Shown piece by piece: positions 1 through 11,791 of a DNA stretch of 64,000 bases (position 1 is its first letter; the number at the start of each line of letters is the position of its first letter). Source of the DNA: Panaeolus papilionaceus (lineage: Eukaryota; Basidiomycota; Agaricomycetes; Agaricales); the NCBI GenBank assembly GCA_015501605.1, contig JADNRZ010000001.1, positions 2,170,001 to 2,234,000 on the forward strand, read 5' to 3'. The translations under genes and the position numbers were made by a program. A model generated the notes under the pieces. It was not told the origin of the DNA. It ran no database searches and saw nothing but the letters and a program-made list of their open reading frames with translations.

Positions 1-2450
1 TCCAAATCTTGTTTCAGGGAGTTATAACGGTCCATTGTAACCCACATGATACTTAGCCGTACTTATCCCTGGTATAGCTAGTGAACCAAAGCAGTAATAC
101 TCCATCCAAAGGTTATATTGTCGACACTGAAACGCTCACGGATGCTAATATCTGACCCAGACCATCACAGCATATAACACCTCTGCCGGTCTTATCTTAT
201 CTCAGAGTCTGGGCTACCCACTAATAGTCGCGTAACCCTTCGAAATGTGCGATGCGACTGGAATAGATTGCTGTCTGAGTAGCGTTCCGACCGGATTTGA
301 TGGACAGTGGCTATCTCTTGGACAGCTGTGTAAGCGTATAATTACACAAAACACAATTATATGTGGGGCGATGCGTGGTTCCATTGCGCCTGTGAGATGC
401 CGCTTGTAACTTATGCCACTGATTTTGTCTTACACATTTGAAGGGAGGCGCCTTAGGCCTGACAGGTCGATTGTGTCGGTTGTCGTACAAACAAGGTGGA
501 CACTGCCTGAATGTTGTGACTCTGAGGTCCAAATGATTGACATTTTAACGTTTTAAGGGCCCTCGTGATGATGCACTTAGATCTGATGGGATTGATGCAG
601 TAAAATACATGAAGCGGCAATGTCTAGATTGGGTGATGGCGTTGATTGACGCGCGTTTACGCACTCCACCATAACCAAGCTAAAAGTTCGGTCGCTGCTG
701 TATACCAAACGACATTGAATGCAATTATCCTGTCTTGAAGCTGGTGTTAGCCCTTTTATTTTCTGGGTTCACTGCTTGACAGATGTCCCTTAGCGTTCAT
801 GAGCGCTGTCAATGGCGGTTTCCGACAACCTACCTTTGCGAACCATATGACCGACTGTCGCCCCGTGTCAGATCCTAAGGGGCCGGTAGAGGTATTTGGT
901 AAGCCCTTTTGGCTGAAACGGTACTATATTTTTTTAAGATGCCAGTGTGCAATAAAATCACAATCTGTAAATATACCAATACCGAGTTGTTCTTATTGAG
1001 TCATATCCTGCTTACATCGCAATATTTTGTTTAGAAATATCACGACCTTGGAAGGTAAGACGTATGTGTCAAAAAGAATCTTTATTCAAAGGAAGCTATC
1101 TTTGCACTCAAATATCTTCGAAGCATCATCATATGAACGTGTCATGTCTAAGAACATCTAGGATGGACAATACCCTTCGCAGCATCCGAAGGGCTTTGGG
1201 GCCTTTAGCCTTACCAGCACAATAAACGATAAGTGCGCTCCGCGTGTAGGCAACCGGCGGGTGCGCTTTGAGGCAGACTCAAAACAATTAATGTTCTCAA
1301 GTTTGTACCATAAATTTACAAACCGGCACGACTAAGATGTCTTAAGAATTCATGAGTTCTGTAACTACTGCTAGGAGAACCACCGTGCTGTCATGATCAA
1401 GATATCTTCGCGCTGTACATTGATTGAACGCGAGCAATTAGAGTCAGGGCCGAATCTCCGTTGGTAATATTAAGCCTTGATATTTTAGTCGGCGATCTCC
1501 ACTCATGATTAAATCCTTCGAGAGGATGACGGTGCTACCATATGACTTGGCAGAACTCTCAACTTCTCTTGTTAGGAGGCACTCAGTGTGGTTCTTAACC
1601 AAGGAAGTGATCATTACTTGTAAAGACCTTCAGGTGACTTCGCCTAGGTTAGCAATCATGTCAGTCATAGTCCAATCCATATCATGGTGCTTCATGAGTG
1701 GGTTGTATTTGAGATTGATACATGAGAGAAACGATAAAATAACACCCTAGTCCGAAAAGAAAGGGTGTAATTATAGAAGAGTGACTTGTCTCAGTTTCTG
1801 TGCCATACTTGCATGGTTATTTTCATGAACATATTCTCATGGGTATTTTTGGAGCCTCGATTGAAGTCTGTCCGCTTGAACCATTTTACCTTGGAGCATA
1901 TCGGCAGCGTATACTGTGTTCATAGGCAAGTCCAACGCTGAATCAGGCACTGTGAAGTCCTAGTTTGTAAAACCGGGAGATAAACGCAAGCAGAAGGTAT
2001 GTTCATTCAGAGTCCCTTTACACAGGCGCTCAGGTCTCAAAGTACGAAGAACGGGTGTATTGTTGGGCAGAGGGCCGCAACTAAGCCATCGCCTATTCTC
2101 GACTTCGAATTCTATAATGGCGTGACGTAGCCACCATTTTCTATGGAGGAATAGAAGGCTTCTCCGCTGTGAAGTCACTACAGCGTATGGTGGAATCTGT
2201 GCAATAAGAGAATTTTGTTGATCTCCTAGGATATCTGTAATCCGAAATGGAGCCTATGAAGACGGTTTATTGCACTCGTGATTGACCAAAGCGAACACCT
2301 TCTGCTGTACATACCGAATTTGTAACTGCGACGTACACTGAACCGTCAGAAGCAGCGCCAATAGGGGTATAGTGGTACTGCCAGCCAATGGAGCAGAGTA
2401 TCCATAGTCGTAAATCGCGCCGGAGAAATATGTGTTGGGGCAGTATGATT
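1..2450. other. intergenic, no gene recognised
   Basis: About 2.4 kb at the left edge. Open frames on both strands are short (under 110 codons), overlap each other and show no domain, signal peptide or plausible splice chain. I see no tRNA, no long inverted repeat and no transposase motif. It is probably intergenic DNA and the distal promoter of the downstream glycosidase gene, or a decayed region. Confidence 0.5.
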
Positions 2451-2452
2451 CG

Positions 2453-2459
2453 TATAAAA
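2453..2459 (+). promoter_or_regulatory. TATA box of the GH3 gene
   Basis: TATAAAA lies 48 bp upstream of the ATG at 2507. The spacing suits a short 5' leader. A clean TATA box is common in inducible secreted-enzyme genes of fungi. Confidence 0.6.
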
Positions 2460-2506
2460 GGCGTACAGTGAATAGTGACAGAAGAGCAACCTTGACTTGA
2501 ATTTCA

Positions 2507-4979
2507 ATGGCGTTGAAGACATCTCTGAGTGTTTTCGTCGCGTTAGCCTGCGTCCTGCACGCCAATGCTGCAACATTCACCTACACCTTCCCCGACTGCT
2601 CCAAAGCTCCACTCAAGGGCAATGGAGTGTGTGATATGACCAAGGATGCCACCACTCGCGCCAAAGCTATCATCTCCCAGTTCACTGTGGACGAGTTGAT
2701 GGCCAACACAGTCAACTTGTCTCCAGGTGTTTCGAGGTTGGGCTTACCTCCGTACCAATGGTGGTCAGAAGCTTTGGTAGGCCGTTCACTGCGTCCCATA
2801 TAATGCCATTCTAATACGACCTGTTAACAAAGCACGGTGTTGCTGGCAGTCCTGGTGTTTTCTTCGCGCCTGCTGGGAGTAATTTCAGCTTTGCGACCTC
2901 TTTCCCTCAGCCAATCACCATGGGTGCCGCCTTCGATGACCAACTCATCAAGGACGTGGCTACCGTCATCAGCACAGAAGCTCGCGCATTCAACAATGGC
3001 GGACGTGCTGGTATCGATTACTTCACCCCCAACATCAATCCCTTCAAGGATCCTCGTTGGGGCAGAGGTCAAGAAACACCAGGAGAGGACCCATACCACA
3101 TTTCCCAATACGTCTTCAACCTCATCCAGGGTCTACAGGGAGGCATCGACCCCAAAAACTACAAGATCGTTGCCGACTGCAAACATTACGCTGCTTACGA
3201 CCTCGAAAACTGGCATGGCAATAACCGAATGTCTTTCGACGCCATTGTCACTCCACAGGATATGAGCGAGTACTACTTGCCACCGTTCCAGAGTTGCGTC
3301 CGTGACGCGAAGGTCGCCTCTGTGATGTGCAGTTACAACTCTGTCAACGGAATCCCAGCATGTGCCAGCTCCTATCTTCTCCAAACATTGCTTCGAGACC
3401 ACTGGGGCTTCAACGACGATGGTCGCTGGGTAACATCCGACTGTGATGCCGTCGACAATATTTTCAGCACCCATCACTTCACCTCCAACTATGCTCAGGC
3501 TGTCGCAGATGCCCTGAAAGCTGGAACTGATGTCGATTGCGGTACGGCGTACTCTGCCCATCTCCCTGACGCTTTCAACCAGTCCCTCATCACGAGAGGG
3601 GACTTGGAACGAGCCTTGGTTCGACAATACTCATCTTTGGTTCGGTAAGTGACAATCTTGTATAGGCGAAAGCAAAAACATTGACATTGCTTTGCAGCTT
3701 GGGGTACTTCGATCCAGCTGATAAGCAGCCATACCGACAACTAGGCTGGTCTGATATCAACACCCCCCCTGCCCGAGATCTTGCCTACAAAGCAGCATTA
3801 GAAGGCATCGTCCTCTTGAAAAATGATGGAACCTTACCGTTGAAGAGCACCATCAAGTCCATCGCTTTCGTCGGTCCATGGGCCAATGCAACAGGTCAGC
3901 TGCAAGGCAACTACCAAGGAACTGCACCATTCCTTGTCAGCCCATTCCAAGGCGCCGTCAACACTGGATACAAGGCCACCTACACCCAAGGAACGACTAT
4001 CAGTGGAAATTCAACGACAGGGTTTGCAGCTGCCCTTGCTGCGGCCAAGGCGGCAGATGCTATTGTATTCGCAGGTGGTATCGACGAGTCGATCGAACGG
4101 GAGGGTCTGGACCGAAATACCATCACATGGCCGGGCAACCAGCTGGACCTTGCTGCACAACTCAGCAACCTTGGGAAACCCATGATCGTTATGCAGTTTG
4201 GAGGCGGTCAAGTCGACAGCTCGGCGCTGAAAAATAACAAGAATGTGAGCCTAGCCGTCTCTGAAATATACCAGATTGCTGACTTGGGTTAGGTCAATGC
4301 TATTCTTTGGGGAGGATATCCCGGACAGAGTGGTGGTACTGCACTTGCTGATATCATCAGCGGGAAAGCTGCTCCTTCAGGACGACTCCCATTGACACAG
4401 TACCCAGGCGACTACGTCAACCAAATCGCAATGACAGACATGACCATTCGCCCCAATGCGACTAGCCCTGGCCGATCCTACATTTGGTACAAGGGAACAC
4501 CAGTTTTCGAGTTCGGTCACGGTCTCTTCTTCACGACGTTCAATTTAAGCTGGGCCCGTCCTGCAAAATCCCACTACCCCACACCCCCAGGACTACCAAT
4601 GGCTCCAGCTGGCACCAAGAGCGTCGATCTTGACGTTTTTGATACTTTCGATGTTGTCATCAAGAACACTGGAAAGGTTGCCTCAGATTACACTGCCCTC
4701 GCCTTCCTTAGCAGCAATGCCGGACCAGCTCCTCATCCCAACAAGCAGCTCGTTGCGTATACTCGTCTTCATGATATTAAGCCAGGTACCCAGCAAATCG
4801 CATCATTGAAAGTCACCCTCGGATCCATTGCACGCGCCGACGCCGACGGCAATCTTCATGTGTATCCAGGAACGTACAAGCTGACAATCGATACGGGTGC
4901 TGCACAAATTCTGACCCATTCCTTCGTCATTGATGGAAAGGCAGTTCAGATTTCCAGCTGGCCCAAAGAGTCGACTTGA
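2507..4979 (+). CDS. secreted GH3 exo-1,4-beta-xylosidase
   Basis: Glycoside hydrolase family 3 enzyme of the beta-xylosidase type, expected to release xylose from xylo-oligosaccharides outside the cell. Four exons; introns are 2777-2832, 3645-3697 and 4245-4292, and the spliced frame is 771 aa, normal for the family. Residues 1-21 form a signal peptide (MALKTSLSVFVALACVLHANA). The mature N-terminus has the DCSK...NGVCD cysteine pattern of fungal xylosidases. The catalytic TIM barrel shows YQWWSEAL, NINPFKDPRWGRGQETPGED, KHYAAYD and VTSDCDAV, whose second Asp is the expected nucleophile. The (alpha/beta)6 sandwich follows (GIVLLKNDGTLPL, GGIDESIEREGLDR, WGGYPGQSGG), then a C-terminal fibronectin-III-like domain (FEFGHGLFFTTF onward). 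All key residues seem present. It is a separate transcription unit from ATP7 downstream. A mixed arabinofuranosidase/xylosidase activity cannot be excluded. Confidence 0.93.
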
Positions 4980-5404
4980 GTAGCAGTAAATAAGTCAAAA
5001 AAGATAGTTTTGTAAAAGTTGTACAATAGCCAAAATCAACACGTTGTTTATCGTATCATATAGCCAGCGAAAGATAAATCGTGACAGATAAAATATGCGT
5101 GTTAGCCAGAGATAATCAGAACCAAGCAGTCGCCGTCAAGAGATATTGAAAGAAAAGCCGTTAAGATAGCTGCTTTGACAATGAATAAACAACCAAGGAA
5201 CATCCAATTCAGCAGTGAAGAGAGACCGTGTGAAGATTATCGGAATTCGGCGGATACAGGAGAAGGGAACGGCAAATGCCGATTTCGTGTTGGTCAGGAA
5301 GAGAAACTGGGTTAGGAATTGACGACTACACCATTCACGCCTCTGTTGTGAGTCCAACCTCTCATTTATATATCTCAAACCCACTATAATATCATCATAG
5401 AACT

Positions 5405-6215
5405 ATGGCGACAAAAGCTGCGACTGTTGCGGTTGTAGGTCTCGTTCTTTTACGCCAATTTGCTACGTAGTGAACTTGTTTATTTTACCTTTTTTTGAAG
5501 GACTTTGCCCGCATCTATTCCTCTCTCGGTCTCGGAAAGGGTTGGTGTTTAACTATATACTCCAAATTGTTACTTATATTGTCAACCAGAAACCATCTCT
5601 GCTTTGCAGGCCTTCCGCAAGCGCCACGCCGACGCTCAAAGGTTGCAACAGGTCTACTCCGGCCAGCCCACCAATGTTGACTTCACTCACTACCGTTCCG
5701 TTTTGAAAAACAAGGCCATCGTTGACGAGGCCGAGAAACTCATCAAGGAGTTCAAGCCTGTGACCTACGACGTTAATACTCACATCAAGGCTATTGAGAC
5801 TTTCGAGGCCAAGGCTGTACGCGTCTACTTTGTTTCTGCGTATGGAGAGACCAACGTTCAATATATTGTTGTTATAGGTCGCCAAGGCTCAAGAGACTGA
5901 GCAAAAGATTGACGTCGAGCTCAAGCAGCTCCAAGATACCCTCGCCAACATAGAGCAGGCCCGCCCCTTCGATCAGTTAACGGTACGCCTGCCAGCTATG
6001 CTCAGTGCTTATACATGATTTCCTGACTAAATTTTATAGACCGAGGATGTTGCCCAAGCGCACCCCCGTATCAAAGAGGCAGTAGAGACCATGCTCAAGA
6101 AGGGCAAATGGACAGTGCCAGGTGCGTGGAAATCTTGCCAGCGGGTGTTGTTGCATTTGACCGACATTTATTTTCAGGCTACAAGGAGAAGTTCGGCGAT
6201 CTCAACCTCATGTAA
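5405..6215 (+). CDS. ATP7: mitochondrial ATP synthase subunit d
   Basis: Subunit d of the peripheral stalk (stator) of mitochondrial F1Fo-ATP synthase, matrix side of the inner membrane. Six exons rebuilt as 5405-5431, 5501-5540, 5590-5816, 5878-5982, 6040-6121 and 6178-6215, giving 172 aa, the usual fungal length. The N-terminus is MATKAATVADFARIYSSLGL, followed by the conserved ETISALQAFRKRHADAQR block. The central helix contains VDFTHYRSVLKNKAIVDEAE, and the protein ends GYKEKFGDLNLM, very close to other fungal Atp7 proteins. The first exon is only nine codons, and the start was chosen because it joins in frame to the conserved core. The 3' end converges on the GH35 gene with about 110 bp between stop codons. 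Confidence 0.93.
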
Positions 6216-6325
6216 TTTACATATCCCTTATAGAGCCGAGGAGAGGCGCCATTTGTGGCAATCATATCCATTCAACCACTTTGCATACAACCTATTTATT
6301 TCGACTTGTGTGAACTTCACTATAC

Positions 6326-9300
6326 TCAATACGCCCCACTACGCGCTGCCCACGGTGTGAAGGGCTGGTTTACAACGCGGGCCATGCTACTCTCAACTTT
6401 GGATGTCAATGACAGGCCCAACGAGTTCAGCTTGGCTCCAGCTGCGTCAGTTGCCCACAACGAAACAGCCAAAGTGTTTTCGCCGTTATAGTTGAGGATA
6501 CCTTGCGCTAAACGTATCTTGATTTTAATGCGGTGCAAACGGGAGGGAGAATCTACCACTCACGGACTAGGAACGACTTCTGAGGACCAACATGGTTCAC
6601 TATACCAACCCATCATTCAGACCTCAGGAAAATTAAAAGTATTGCTTGTGCAACTCACCGTATTTTCCGAATTGATATCCATTGACGTAGAACTAGGGTA
6701 GTCAGACTCATAAGTAATAGGATATCATTCGTATACTGATTAGAAACGCACCTGAGAACGGAAGTGCGGGTTTGTGGTGGTGTTTGAGGTCACAAGCGCC
6801 AAAGGGTAGTCGACTCCATTCGGAATAGTCAAATTGAATTTTGTCCTGTAGAAGCTAACACCTGGGGCAGAAATTCCATTGGTGGGTGTTCCGGTCGCCC
6901 AAGACCCGTCATTGAAGCCAGGGAGATGCCATCCTGCAATGGCGCTGAGAGTCGTCATATCTGTAAGAATGGAAATCCTCTCACCTTGACGCTCTCCATA
7001 TAGACCACCCTCATTAAGAGGACCGCGAGTCTTGTCAACGTACTGGAAATTTGAATATTTGAGTAAAACAGATGAGTGAGGAAGAGCAATCTATTTACCG
7101 ATTCTCCTCCAAGATTTCCAGTAACCTTCCAGGTGCTCACTGTGGTAGAAGTGCTTCCAGGGAAGGAGTAGCTGAGAATACCTCTGGGTGCTTTAAAGTC
7201 GTCATTGCCAACTGTCCAATCCTCTTCATATCCCATATGGTCTTGCAGGATGGTTATGACATGGTTTGATCCTTTAGCCAATCGTGTCGGGAAATTGAAA
7301 GTGCCTTCATACTGATTGTGTCTAGCATCTCCAACCCACGAACCAACGAACGTCGAGTCGAGCCAGACAGAATAACCAAACGCGGTGCCACCCATAAGGT
7401 TCGTCTTAAAACCAGTCTCTGTGCCGCTAGCAGTAAAGTGGGCGCGCCATAGGATATTGCCAGTATGGAAGCCATAATCACCAGCATAGAGACTGACAGG
7501 TGTGGCGAGTTTCCTTGGGTTTACTGTGCTGCTGTGGTTGGCAGTTACCCACCCAGCGTCAGAATAACTGTTGGAGATTTCAGGAAGACTGTTAGAAGTT
7601 TTCTACGAAAAGATGTCAATAACAGGAAGACTAGTGCAACGAGATATGTGTTGCTCACCCATGTCAAAGCAGAGAGATTGGGTAGAGCTACGCTTGGAAG
7701 AGACGCAGTCCTAGAGGCAGTCAGTGTACCATATGTCGTCCTAGCCAAGTTCAATGGAGCACCATTGAAAGTAACCGAGCTGGAGTCTTTAGTCGGGGCG
7801 ATGATTTCAAAGTTGGCAGTGCTGTTAAGGTCACCCTTGATCGCCAAGACGCTGTTGTTGACCGCAACAGAACGAAGCAAATAGCCTCCTTTGATGATAA
7901 TTGGGTTTTCCCTTTCGAATTGTCCCATCGACCCTGAAGCGGGAGGATGAAGCACCCAGAATTGGTAGGCGTTGGCACGATCTGGGATAGAGGTTAGGAT
8001 CACGCCAACATAATGAAAGCGAGTCTCTACCTAGGATATAAAGAAGGGTGTTGGATCCAACTTGCACAACCGATTGGCCGTTGGTATTGTATTGTAACAC
8101 AAGTGCACCTCCGGAGAGTACCTTCTGCTTGATCGATGCAGAACCAGAGAGTACCTTGACCTCGGGGGGAGCGGTGGTTGTGAACTTGATGGCAGTCTCG
8201 TGCAATTCTCCGGCATTTCCATAGAGAAGAATGATATCTCGGCCGTCAATTGTAGCCCTATGGGTAAAGTATGATAAGCCTGGAGAGGAAGATATGCTTG
8301 GACAAAAAAGGTTCCTTACCATGTCATAATTTCAGATGTCGAGTAAACCAACGTGTTGGAGCCAGCTGCGTAGTCCACGACATGAATCTTCGAGTCTTTT
8401 CCATTGAGGGAGAGGGAACCGCCAATCGTAGGAATAGTCAAGCTTCCAATGCTGGTAGGGAGCGTGAGTTTGTATGTCTGCGGAGCGTTGGACGAAGCGT
8501 CCGCTTGTCTTAATTATTGTAACTTCAGTTGGTTGGAATTCGAACGCGCGCGACAAAATACGCACCTGACGACGTAGAAACCTGTTTTCTTTCCAACGGC
8601 ATCAAGTACCTGTGTCGTTTTAAGCGCTTGGTTTCCGGTAAAGGCGCCTGCCGTGTTGTAAATGTTTTTGGGCCTGGTGGTAAGATATGCTGGAGAGACT
8701 GCCAAGAAGTTGGCTTGCAGCTTGAGTTCATAGTACTTCTCGCGTAAAGTACGATCTTCTGCAATAGCCGAACCCTGAAGAAACCAATATAAGATAACTT
8801 ATCTGGGCGAGGTTCTAGCGTTGGATACTCACGTAGTCGTACGAGGTATAAACACCTAGGCGGGATTAGCATAAAAAAACCAATAAATTCCAATATAGCA
8901 CACCTGGATGCGCAATTCCTCCCCAGTTTGTCCCACCGTAAATCATGTACAAGTTGAGCATTGTGGTCGACATGGCGAATTCGTTTTTATAGAAAACTGC
9001 AGGGCATTCAGAATGATTTCGTCGGGCAGTCAGTGGTACCGACCTCGTTCAAATTCCGGGCCAAGCAAAACAGCACAATCAGCATAGCCAGTTCCACCCC
9101 TGAAGGTGGTTAACAGATAGGACCTGCGATTCAGACATAGGAAGATAGGTGCTTACCAGCCGTCAAAGGCACCTGCTTGGTACTCGTAGACTGCGTTGGG
9201 GTCCTCTGGGTTGATGCCCATATGGGATCCCCAGAAGGATCTATCCCCGACTAGTGTCAGATAAAGCGGTGATTTGTATGACTATTCGAACGCACTCAGG

Positions 9301-10416
9301 AACAGCATTTGACTTCCAGGTATAAGGGTGTGAACAGTCAAAGCCGTTTGGATAAGAGTCGTAGCCATAGATGTCAACAGAGGTGTAATGACCTCCGGCC
9401 CAGGCGTCGTTTGTGGTGATTGGGACCGTGATGCCAGCGTCGAGCTAGAAGAGGTTAAAAAGGCTATAAACCGTCAAATCGTAGAACTCACGAATGACTG
9501 CATAAGCTTCTTCTCGTAGACAAAGTCCTCCGAGTAAGGTGCGTACCAACCAGTATATTCATTTTCGGACTGGTGCAAGAATGAGTGCTGCGCATCGGCG
9601 AACAGCTGCGACGCTCACCTGAACTAGGATTACAGGGCCACCTTTGGTGATCTGATTGGCCGCAATCCTTTCGCCGACAGCTTTAATGTATCCCTCATAT
9701 GCTTCTACGTATGTGGTGTTGGAAGTTCTCCAAATCCCTGGGGTGTATGTACCCCAGCCAGGGAAGCCACCACCAGTGGTCTCAGCATTGATGTAAGGGC
9801 TGAGGAGAAGTCAGCAAAATAGGCGGAACAGAAATGTGTTGCACTAACCCCGGACGGGCGATTAGGTAGATACCAGCTTCCTTAGCAGCATCGAAAAATG
9901 GCTGTAAGTCTCGGAAACCTTCGAACGATATTTCTCCACGCTTGGGCTCGTGGATACCCCAGAAGACGTAGAAGGAAACTGCGTTGAAGCCCATTGCTCT
10001 GTCATGAATTGAGCACATACTTTAGCACGGAATGATTGGCAGTGTGCTTACTTGACTTTCTGGAAAACGTCCAAGTGAAGGCTCTGGACGGGCATACTAA
10101 TTGCGCACATATAAGGACACCTCTACAACATGAAACTAAAAAATAACCAACCGGTAAGGGTGGATCTCTCCACTGAAGATCATGAGGCGTTTCCCATTAA
10201 TCTTCAGTGAGTATTCGTCCCATGTAACCTTGAAAGATATTTAACAGGCGACGATAGATAGGGAAGAAATACCCTTACAATATTCTGGAGTCCGTTGGTT
10301 TGGGGTGTTTGTCGGGCGGTAAGCCTTCTGCCTCCTTTCTTGGCCAACACGTCAGAGCCTGCTAGCAGAGCTACAACACCTAGAAGAGAGGCTAGTCTCA
10401 AGAAGTAGGACTTCAT
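6326..10416 (-). CDS. secreted GH35 beta-galactosidase
   Basis: Large multi-exon gene for a family 35 beta-galactosidase acting on beta-galactosides outside the cell. The start at 10416 gives a signal peptide ([20 protein letters not shown]). The following exons encode [49 protein letters not shown], then an ENEYTGW segment (9550-9620 region) carrying the acid/base Glu. [12 protein letters not shown] (9170-9210 region) carries the predicted nucleophile Glu, and [11 protein letters not shown] lies near 8930. The beta-rich second to fifth domains fill 6.5-8.5 kb, including [14 protein letters not shown] and [20 protein letters not shown], and the protein ends near [17 protein letters not shown]. 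The total is about 1,000 residues, normal for fungal GH35. More than ten short introns interrupt it and I have not fixed every junction. No frameshift was needed. Confidence 0.9.
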
Positions 10417-10452
10417 CTTCAGCTTAGTCTTTGCATCATAATCCAGCTGGGT

Positions 10453-10459
10453 TTTTATA
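10453..10459 (-). promoter_or_regulatory. TATA box of the GH35 gene
   Basis: Read on the minus strand, TATAAAA lies about 37 bp upstream of the ATG at 10416. It resembles the arrangement in front of the GH3 gene in this window. Confidence 0.55.
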
Positions 10460-11791
10460 GGGGTCGTCCGGGAGTGATTTACCGTTCAGCAGCCGTTCAT
10501 TGTATTCTGAAGCACGATTCGTGTGTTAAGGTGGAGGCACATGTTCGCAGAGCAGGTCAGTAGCAATGTGGTCTATGCCATCACACCGGAAAAGCGATGG
10601 TGAAAGGAAGTCGAAGCCAGCATTTGTGAAGCAGAAGCTGTAGAAATTGGGTCTGCGAACTAAAAATAGTCAGTTCCTTCTCTACGAGTGAAGGTATTCG
10701 CCAGCACAATGCTGTATTCGAAACCGCAAATCCATTGTCAGATGTGCACCTGTTAAAAAGGGCTGAGTGAAATATACCATGGCGTTTTAGGGAGTCATCG
10801 AGGCGAATCCTATCCATGCATTTCGGACTGGTGATCGCACAGGAGGCGGGACGGATACACAGCCTGCCAACATAGGGGCAATGTAGAAACTGAACGGCAG
10901 TTCTTGTTATGAGTGAATGAAGATTCTTTTCTATATTTGCGGACGATGGCCAAAGTTCTTCCTGATAGCACCCTTTCAACAAGTATATGAGAAAATATGA
11001 CCGACGTTCAACCGCACCTACCTAAACAATCCTGGTGGTGGGCCAATTCCGAGATATTATGACGAAGTAAAACCAGGTGCTGAGGGAGTAAGTGCCACGA
11101 TTGCCGACATTTGCCCGCAAAACACTTTGATCGTATAACTGGAAGTCCTGGTATCGTCCGATATCAGAATAACGAGACAAATGGCACACGACTGACAGCG
11201 AGCAAGTTTCGGGTTCAACATATCTGTGATGCAACACTGCAAATTGAACCAAGTTTTGATGAACAATTTCAAGACTGAGGAAAGGGTAGGGCTAGCACAA
11301 GAGTTGGGTGGTTCAAGGCTGTTCAAAGTTACTTGGCCAATACGAATATTGGAGCCAGTTTATCATGAGTTTATGGCATTCGTTGAAATGTATCAGCAAG
11401 TAAGGAAGACAGGAGTAGCTATCGGGGCGATAAGGTGGCGGAGCTAGTCTGATATTGGAAGAAAACCTTTGGGCTTGGGTAGACACATGACTGGACAGAC
11501 TGATTCCGAAGTGTGCCGTTCAACGGAGAGTTGTTCTGGAGTGTTTAGAAGAAAAGCCTTGAATTTATTTCAACTTTAATTTGTATAATGTTGATGTAAA
11601 CGAGAAATAGAGCGACAAGTCGGAGGTCTCGTTCCAAAGTTCAGTGTGACACTAAATCGATGAAGGTGGAAGTTAAGGATGAGGAACCTTAAAAGGAAGT
11701 ACTGATGCGTATAAGTTACTTAGTTATCTCTTTCAAACTTTGATTCGCCTTGATCACATCCTCCCATCTTTCCTTACTCTCTATATTCAAG
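10460..11791. other. intergenic between GH35 and hexokinase
   Basis: This is the shared upstream region of the divergent GH35 and hexokinase genes, 1.3 kb. The longest open frame (10581-10982, minus, 133 codons) has no recognisable motif, low-quality composition and overlapping alternatives, so I do not call a gene. No repeat or RNA gene was seen. Confidence 0.5.

Noticed and set aside
1505..1750. 81-codon plus-strand frame at the left end
   Set aside because: No motif; typical random frame in unassigned DNA.
10581..10982. 133-codon minus-strand open frame
   Set aside because: No motif, no signal, and a scattered composition; it lies in the divergent promoter between GH35 and hexokinase.
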